Positions 59,670 through 64,000 of a stretch of 64,000 nt of DNA are shown piece by piece. The notes beneath the pieces were generated by a model. That model saw only the letters and a list, made by a program, of their open reading frames with translations. It did no database searches and was not told the DNA's origin. Made by a program: the position numbers and the translations under genes. The stretch is from Bog-473 sp963742035 (GTDB lineage: Bacteria > Actinomycetota > Acidimicrobiia > Acidimicrobiales > RAAP-2): positions 107,000 through 170,999 of the forward strand of contig CAVUKH010000006.1 in NCBI GenBank assembly GCA_963742035.1, in the 5' to 3' direction. Position 1 is the stretch's first letter. Every line of letters begins with the position of its first letter.

Positions 59670-60923
59670 TTGAGCCTCGCGGAGATCGACCTCATCGACG
59701 GGCACAATTTCGTGGCCGGCGTGCCCCACGAGTGGTTCGCCGAGTTGCGGCGGGAGGCACCCGCCTTCTGGCACCCCGAGGAGGGTGCGCCCAGGGGTGG
59801 ATTCTGGGCCATCACCCGCTACGACGACTGCGTCCACGTCAACCGGGACTGGGAGCAATTTTCCTCGGCCCGGCGTGGCTCCCTGTTTCCGGAGATGGAA
59901 GAGGACCAGCTGGCCCAGCAGCAGCTGATGATGGTCAACATGGACCCGACCATGCATACGCGTTACCGGCGGCTGGTCAATAAGGGTTTCACCCCCAAAA
60001 TGGTGCGGGACCTCGAGCAGCAGATCGTCGGGTACGCCGACGGCATCATCGACGCCGTGTGTGAGCGCGGCACAGCCGACTTCGTCGAGGAGATCTCGGC
60101 CGAGCTCCCGCTCCTGGTGATCGCCGAGCTTCTCGGCGTTCCCCAGGAGGACCGCCGCATGGTCTTCGACTGGTCCAATCGCATGATCGGCTCGGAAGAC
60201 CCCGAGTACCAGGTCGAGGGCGCCGACTCCGGCGAGTCGGCCATGCAGGTGTACGCGTACGCCGAGGAGCTGGCGACCGCCCGGCGGCTCCAGCCCAAGG
60301 ACGACCTCATCTCGGTGCTCCTCAACGCCGAGGTGGAGGGCGAGAAGCTGAACGAGCTGGAGCTCGATCTGTTCTTCCTCCTGCTCATCGTGGCGGGCAA
60401 CGAGACCACCCGGAACCTCATGTCGGGCGCGATGACGGCCTTCTTCGACCACCCCGAGCAGTGGGACATGCTGCGCCGGGACCGCTCGCTCCTCTCCGGT
60501 GCGGTGGAGGAGATGCTCCGCTACGTGACCCCGGTCATGCACTTCCGCCGTACGGCGACCACGGACATGGAGCTGCACGGACAGGAGATCAAGGAAGGTG
60601 ACAAGGTCGTCTTCTGGCACACGTCGGCCAATCGGGACGAGTCCGTGTTCGAGAATCCGAACACCTTCGACATCACCCGCTCACCCAACAACCACATCGC
60701 GTTCGGTGGGGGCGGACCGCACTTCTGCCTCGGGGCGAATCTCGCCCGCATGGAGATCATGGTCATGTTCGACCGGCTGCTCGAGCGCATCCCGGACATC
60801 CGCCTCGACGGGGAGGTCCAGCGCCTGCAGTCGAACTTCATCAACGGGACCAAACACATCCCCGTCGCCTTCGCACCGTCCGTCCCCGTCGGGGGCACGC
60901 CACTGCCGGCCCGGGCTCGCTGA
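59670..60923 (+). CDS. Cytochrome P450, CYP125/CYP142-like
   Basis: I prefer the TTG at 59670 (417 residues) because AAAGGGGGG precedes it; GTG 59634 is an alternative. The P450 core is complete: I-helix LIVAGNETTRNLMSGAM, K-helix EEMLRYVTP and heme loop IAFGGGGPHFCLGANLARME with the axial Cys. The C-terminus RLQSNFINGTKHIPVAF resembles the ending of CYP125 and CYP142, the steroid C26/C27 hydroxylases that open side-chain degradation. The KstR-like site lies upstream, and two LLM oxidoreductase genes follow in the same direction. Confidence 0.9.
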   Translation: MSLAEIDLIDGHNFVAGVPHEWFAELRREAPAFWHPEEGAPRGGFWAITRYDDCVHVNRDWEQFSSARRGSLFPEMEEDQLAQQQLMMVNMDPTMHTRYRRLVNKGFTPKMVRDLEQQIVGYADGIIDAVCERGTADFVEEISAELPLLVIAELLGVPQEDRRMVFDWSNRMIGSEDPEYQVEGADSGESAMQVYAYAEELATARRLQPKDDLISVLLNAEVEGEKLNELELDLFFLLLIVAGNETTRNLMSGAMTAFFDHPEQWDMLRRDRSLLSGAVEEMLRYVTPVMHFRRTATTDMELHGQEIKEGDKVVFWHTSANRDESVFENPNTFDITRSPNNHIAFGGGGPHFCLGANLARMEIMVMFDRLLERIPDIRLDGEVQRLQSNFINGTKHIPVAFAPSVPVGGTPLPARAR

Positions 60924-60933
60924 GGCGCGCGTC

Positions 60934-61839
60934 GTGCGCGATCACGAAGTCAAGTTCCATCTGGCCGTTGCTTTCCTGCCGACCAGCCAGATCCTCCCGA
61001 TGGCCAGGGTGTGTGATGGCCTGGGCTACGGCGGGTTGTACGTCTCCGACCACCTCTTCAACCCGCGCCAGCGCTCGTCCCGCTACACCTATTCGAAGGC
61101 CGAGGACGGCGCACCGGGCTGGGAGGACCACACGGCATGGCCGGACCCCATGTCCGTGATCTCCGCCTGCGCCGGCGCAACGGAGAACCTGCTCTTCACG
61201 ACCGGCATCTACATCGCGCCGCTGCGCGATCTCATGACGGTGGCCAAGACGGTGGGAACGACCGCCGTGCTGTCGGGCAACCGGCTGCGCCTCGGCATCG
61301 GCGTCGGTTGGAGCAAGGAGGAGTTCGACCTGACCGGACAGGACTTCGCCAATCGCGGCAAACGCCTCGACGAAATGATCGTGGCGCTACGCGCCCTCTG
61401 GCGTGGCGGATGGGTCGAATTCCACGGCGACTTCTACGACGTGCCGGAGTGCCAGATGGAGCCCGCGCCCACCGAGCCCGTGCCGTTCATCTGTGGCGGC
61501 CACTCCCCCGTGGCGCTGCGTCGCACCGCTGAGCTGTGCGACGGCTGGATCGCCGCCGGCGCCTACAGCGAGGAGGAGGCATGGATGCACCTGGCCGAAC
61601 TGGACGACGCGCTGCAGAAGGCCGGGCGGTCCAGGGACGATTTCACCATCTACCTGTCACTCAACGAGCGCCCGAGCGTCGATCTCTACCGCCGCTTCGC
61701 CGATGCCGGAGTGACCGACTTCGTGTGCGCCCCGTGGATGTTCGCCAACATCGCGCCGGGGACTCCCGACGACGAAGCGTTGGCCACACGCCTGGGCCCG
61801 GTCCACTGGTTCGCGGAGGAGATCGTCGCCAAGGTCTGA
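60934..61839 (+). CDS. LLM-class (putative F420-dependent) oxidoreductase
   Basis: From the GTG at 60934, 10 bases after the P450 stop, 301 residues. Luciferase-like barrel motifs: FHLAVAFLPTSQILPMARVC, LGYGGLYVSDHLFNPRQRSS, LLFTTGIYIAPLRDLMTVAK and NRLRLGIGVGWSKEEFDLTG. It should carry out a hydride or oxygen-transfer step with F420 or FMN. It is in the same transcript as the P450 and the next LLM gene, which suggests work on the same substrate. Confidence 0.87.
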   Translation: MRDHEVKFHLAVAFLPTSQILPMARVCDGLGYGGLYVSDHLFNPRQRSSRYTYSKAEDGAPGWEDHTAWPDPMSVISACAGATENLLFTTGIYIAPLRDLMTVAKTVGTTAVLSGNRLRLGIGVGWSKEEFDLTGQDFANRGKRLDEMIVALRALWRGGWVEFHGDFYDVPECQMEPAPTEPVPFICGGHSPVALRRTAELCDGWIAAGAYSEEEAWMHLAELDDALQKAGRSRDDFTIYLSLNERPSVDLYRRFADAGVTDFVCAPWMFANIAPGTPDDEALATRLGPVHWFAEEIVAKV

Positions 61840-61879
61840 CAGGCTCTGGGGCGCATCATCAAGCCGAGAGGAGTCACAC

Positions 61880-62917
61880 GTGAAGACCATGAAGATCGGC
61901 CTGCAAATGGGGTATTGGGGCGCAGGCCCTCCGCCCAACGCGGTGGAGCTCGTGATGGAAGCCGACCGCCTCGGCTATGACTCCGTCTGGACGGCGGAGT
62001 CCTACGGTTCCGACGCCCTGACGCCGCTGGCCTGGTGGGGTTCGCAGACCCAGCGCGTGCGCCTCGGCACCTCGCTGTGCCAACTCTCGGCTCGCACGCC
62101 CACCGCCATGGCCATGGCCGCCCAGACCCTCGATCACCTGTCCGGCGGCCGCTTCGTGCTCGGCCTCGGCGTCTCGGGGCCGCAGGTGGTCGAGGGCTGG
62201 TACGGCCAGCCTTTCCCCGCCCCGTTGGCGCGCACCCGAGAATACGTCGACGTCGTGCGCCAGGTCCTCGCACGCGACAAGCCGGTCACCAACGACGGCC
62301 CGCACTACCCACTTCCGTATCCCGGCGGCACGGGTCTGGGCAAGCCGCTCAAGTCGATCGTGCACCCCCTGCGGGCCGACATCCCGATCATTCTGGGGGC
62401 GGAGGGGCCGAAGAACGTCGCCCTGGCGGCGGAGATCGCCGACGGCTGGTTTCCCATCTTCTTCTCCCCCCGCGCCATGTCCTCCTTCGAGGCCTCGCTC
62501 GACGAGGGCTTCGCCCGGCCGGGGGCCCGGCGCAGCGCAGAGGACTTCGAGGTGCTGGCCTTCGCGCCCACCGTCATCAGCGACGACACCGATGCCGCCG
62601 CGGACGGGTTCCGGCCCTATCTGGCGCTCTACATCGGCGGCATGGGGGCCAAGGAGATGAACTTCCACTTCGACGTCTTCGCCCGCATGGGCTACGAGGA
62701 GGCGGCCACCAAAATTCAGGACGCCTACCTCGACGGTCGCAAGGACGACGCCGCGGCCGCCGTCCCGACCGCCATGGTGGAGGACATCGCCCTGGTCGGG
62801 CCCGTGGGGAAGATCCGCGACGACCTGGAGGCCTGGCGCGAGTCACGCGCCACCACCATGCTCGTCAACGGTGACATCGCCACGCTGCGCACGCTGGCCG
62901 AACTGGTGCTCGGCTAG
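61880..62917 (+). CDS. LLM-class F420-dependent oxidoreductase (FadE-associated type)
   Basis: 345 residues from the GTG at 61880, preceded by GAGAGGAG. Marks are MKIGLQMGYWGAGPPPNAVE, LGYDSVWTAESYGSDALTPL, VRLGTSLCQLSARTPTAMAM, GGRFVLGLGVSGPQVVEGWY and PIILGAEGPKNVALAAEIAD. These match a well-populated F420 LLM group in mycobacteria, one of which I recall (Rv3520c) as KstR-controlled. Third gene of the P450 operon. Confidence 0.9.
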   Translation: MKTMKIGLQMGYWGAGPPPNAVELVMEADRLGYDSVWTAESYGSDALTPLAWWGSQTQRVRLGTSLCQLSARTPTAMAMAAQTLDHLSGGRFVLGLGVSGPQVVEGWYGQPFPAPLARTREYVDVVRQVLARDKPVTNDGPHYPLPYPGGTGLGKPLKSIVHPLRADIPIILGAEGPKNVALAAEIADGWFPIFFSPRAMSSFEASLDEGFARPGARRSAEDFEVLAFAPTVISDDTDAAADGFRPYLALYIGGMGAKEMNFHFDVFARMGYEEAATKIQDAYLDGRKDDAAAAVPTAMVEDIALVGPVGKIRDDLEAWRESRATTMLVNGDIATLRTLAELVLG

Positions 62918-62919
62918 CT

Positions 62920-62961
62920 CACTTCGTCAGCAGGCCGGCCCCACTTCGTCAGCACGCCGGC
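62920..62961. repeat. 20-bp direct repeat after the LLM gene
   Basis: CACTTCGTCAGCAGGCCGGC (62920-62939) and a copy with one change (62942-62961) lie two bases apart, immediately downstream of the stop codon at 62915-62917. No function is evident. Confidence 0.8.
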
Positions 62962-62978
62962 TGGGCGCGCCGAGTGAT

Positions 62979-63392
62979 TCACATTGCCCGAGGGCCGGCG
63001 GCCGCCGGACCGACATACCGGGCCTCCCCGAAGCCCAGGATCGGGATGAAGATGAAGTTCAAGAAGAACAGCCCGACCGCGAACCCCGAGCTCTTGGCGA
63101 ACGACTTGGCCAGGTCGATGGCGATGATGATGCCGACGACGATGAGCAGGATCCAGCCCACGAACGGGACGATCACCCCGACGATGAAGAGCAAGAGCCA
63201 CCACGCCGGGCGGCCGATGACTTTCAAGAGGATGTAGAGGTTGTAGATCGGGATGATGGCTGCCCAGCCCGGTTGACCCGCCTTGACGAACACCTTCCAC
63301 AGCGCCGCGATCTCGAAGACGATGATGGCGATGTACACGAGGACCAGAATTGCGACGAGTCCACCGTTGGTAGCAAGCATGAGCCCGGACAT
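62979..63392 (-). CDS. DUF5684-like small membrane protein
   Basis: 137 residues with three to four membrane segments: NGGLVAILVLVYIAIIVFEI, a segment around WWLLLFIVGVIVPFVGWILL and VGLFFLNFIFIPILGFG. The loop VFVKAGQPGWAAIIPIYNLY followed by ILLKVIGRP is the hallmark of DUF5684/signal-peptidase-associated proteins. A GGGAGGGG stretch sits upstream of the ATG. The function is unknown; it should lie in the cytoplasmic membrane. Confidence 0.85.
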   Translation of the reverse strand: MSGLMLATNGGLVAILVLVYIAIIVFEIAALWKVFVKAGQPGWAAIIPIYNLYILLKVIGRPAWWLLLFIVGVIVPFVGWILLIVVGIIIAIDLAKSFAKSSGFAVGLFFLNFIFIPILGFGEARYVGPAAAGPRAM

Positions 63393-63521
63393 AGCAGCCC
63401 CTCCCGTTCTGCCTCATCCCATTGGAGGGCGACCCGATCGTAGGATCCTGCACTCCCCGATGCAGGGATGCCGACCAGGCATGCATGTCCCGGGAACACC
63501 GTTCGGCCACAATGCCTGGGA

Positions 63522-64000
63522 GTGACACTCTTCGACGTTGCCGATCTCTCCGACCCCCATCACCACGGACCCGCCGCGACGCTGCGGCCGGTCGCACCCC
63601 CCGGCGACCCTGCCCACGTCGAAACGCCCACCGATGCGGATCCTGTCGAGGGCGCCGACGGTGCCGTCGAAACCGCACCCCAGGTCGAGGTCCGCATCAG
63701 CAAGCGGCGGAAGAAGACATCGGAAGCCAAATGGGTCGGCGGTCGCATCGTCGTGTCGCTCCCGGCGCATCTCGACGTCGAGAGCCGGCAGAAGACCATC
63801 GACTGGTTGGTCGAACGCCTGCTCACTCGACACCAACTGCAGTCCGGGCTCGACGATGCGGGCCTGCTGGCTCGGGCCATTACCTTGAGCGACCGTTACC
63901 TCGTTGGCGCTCACCCGGTCTCCGTCCGCTGGGTCACGAACCAGACGGCGCGCTGGGGCTCGTGTTCGTACGACTCGGGCCATATCCGCGTGTCACATCG
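63522..64000 (+). CDS. YgjP-like (DUF45) zinc metallopeptidase, 3-prime truncated by the window edge
   Basis: The frame opens at the GTG at 63522 and runs without a stop to the last base. The N-terminal 65 residues are an acidic, His-containing tail (LFDVADLSDPHHHGPAATLR). The DUF45 domain follows: VRISKRRKKTSEAKWVGGRI, then VRWVTNQTARWGSCSYDSGH, in which RWGSCS is the family hallmark. The HExxH-type zinc site lies beyond the edge. The family acts as a metal-dependent peptidase or accessory of restriction systems. The region 63393-63521 upstream holds no other gene. Confidence 0.82.
   Translation, partial: MTLFDVADLSDPHHHGPAATLRPVAPPGDPAHVETPTDADPVEGADGAVETAPQVEVRISKRRKKTSEAKWVGGRIVVSLPAHLDVESRQKTIDWLVERLLTRHQLQSGLDDAGLLARAITLSDRYLVGAHPVSVRWVTNQTARWGSCSYDSGHIRVSH

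Overview
The window is high-GC DNA from an actinobacterium. Supporting signs are frequent GTG and TTG starts, dense ATGA/GTGA/TGATG stop-start overlaps, at least five putative F420-dependent oxidoreductases, many acyl-CoA dehydrogenases and acyl-CoA ligases of mycobacterial type, a BsaP-like biotin synthase helper and DUF2510 domains. The class Acidimicrobiia is my best guess, from the secreted proteins that end in repeats of the type YWLVASDGG. This is inference, because no rRNA or other phylogenetic marker lies in the window. I saw no tRNA, rRNA, CRISPR array, transposase or prophage gene.

Layout. 1-3.5 kb: a frameshifted DUF2510/DUF4190 membrane protein, a zinc MDR dehydrogenase, an R2-like diiron protein and a small DUF2510 protein. 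3.6-7.3 kb (minus strand): a tightly overlapping operon of an unknown protein, three consecutive proteins that together carry six YbjQ-like domains, and a SnoaL-like protein. 7.3-14.4 kb: a Ddn-like F420 protein, a secreted GH43-type protein with a C-terminal repeat module, a Y-X4-D secreted protein, a VOC/CMD-like/DUF7064-like run and an exported LppX/LprG-like protein. 14.4-19.1 kb: AIM24, a membrane protein and a methyltransferase on minus, diverging from a solitary adenine DNA methylase coupled to PPK2. 19.1-27.1 kb: an LLM oxidoreductase, amidase, cupin, P450, a TetR/MFS divergent pair with a clear operator, and small genes. 27.1-37.2 kb: a frameshifted lipoprotein, an acyl-CoA dehydrogenase, biotin genes (bioB-bsaP on plus, bioA-bioF-bioD on minus) and an archaeal-type riboflavin synthase. 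37.2-47.7 kb: two acyl-CoA ligases, PaiB-like, SRPBCC and class II aldolase proteins, and two large secreted repeat proteins. 47.6-62.9 kb: the most coherent block, described below. 63-64 kb: a DUF5684-like membrane protein and a YgjP-like metallopeptidase cut by the window edge.

The 47.6-62.9 kb block looks like a sterol or steroid-acid side-chain degradation locus. The minus-strand order is acyl-CoA dehydrogenase, MaoC-DUF35 fusion, acyl-CoA dehydrogenase, MaoC, Ltp2-like thiolase/aldolase, with every junction overlapping. This is the gene content of the mycobacterial igr operon. A divergent acyl-CoA ligase/LLM pair, a CYP125/142-like P450 and two more LLM oxidoreductases flank it. Four promoters (upstream of 43046, between 48778 and 48915, upstream of 55679, and upstream of 59670) carry the same 14-bp near-palindrome, roughly KAGAACGTGTTCYA. 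It resembles the KstR operator as I remember it (TNNAACNNGTTNNA), which suggests one regulon.

Six genes appear broken by single-base length changes (near 192, 6750-6800, 27826, 43371, 48108 and 56884), several at homopolymers or short repeats. In each case the intact reading frame can be rebuilt with one base, so sequence error is as likely as true decay.
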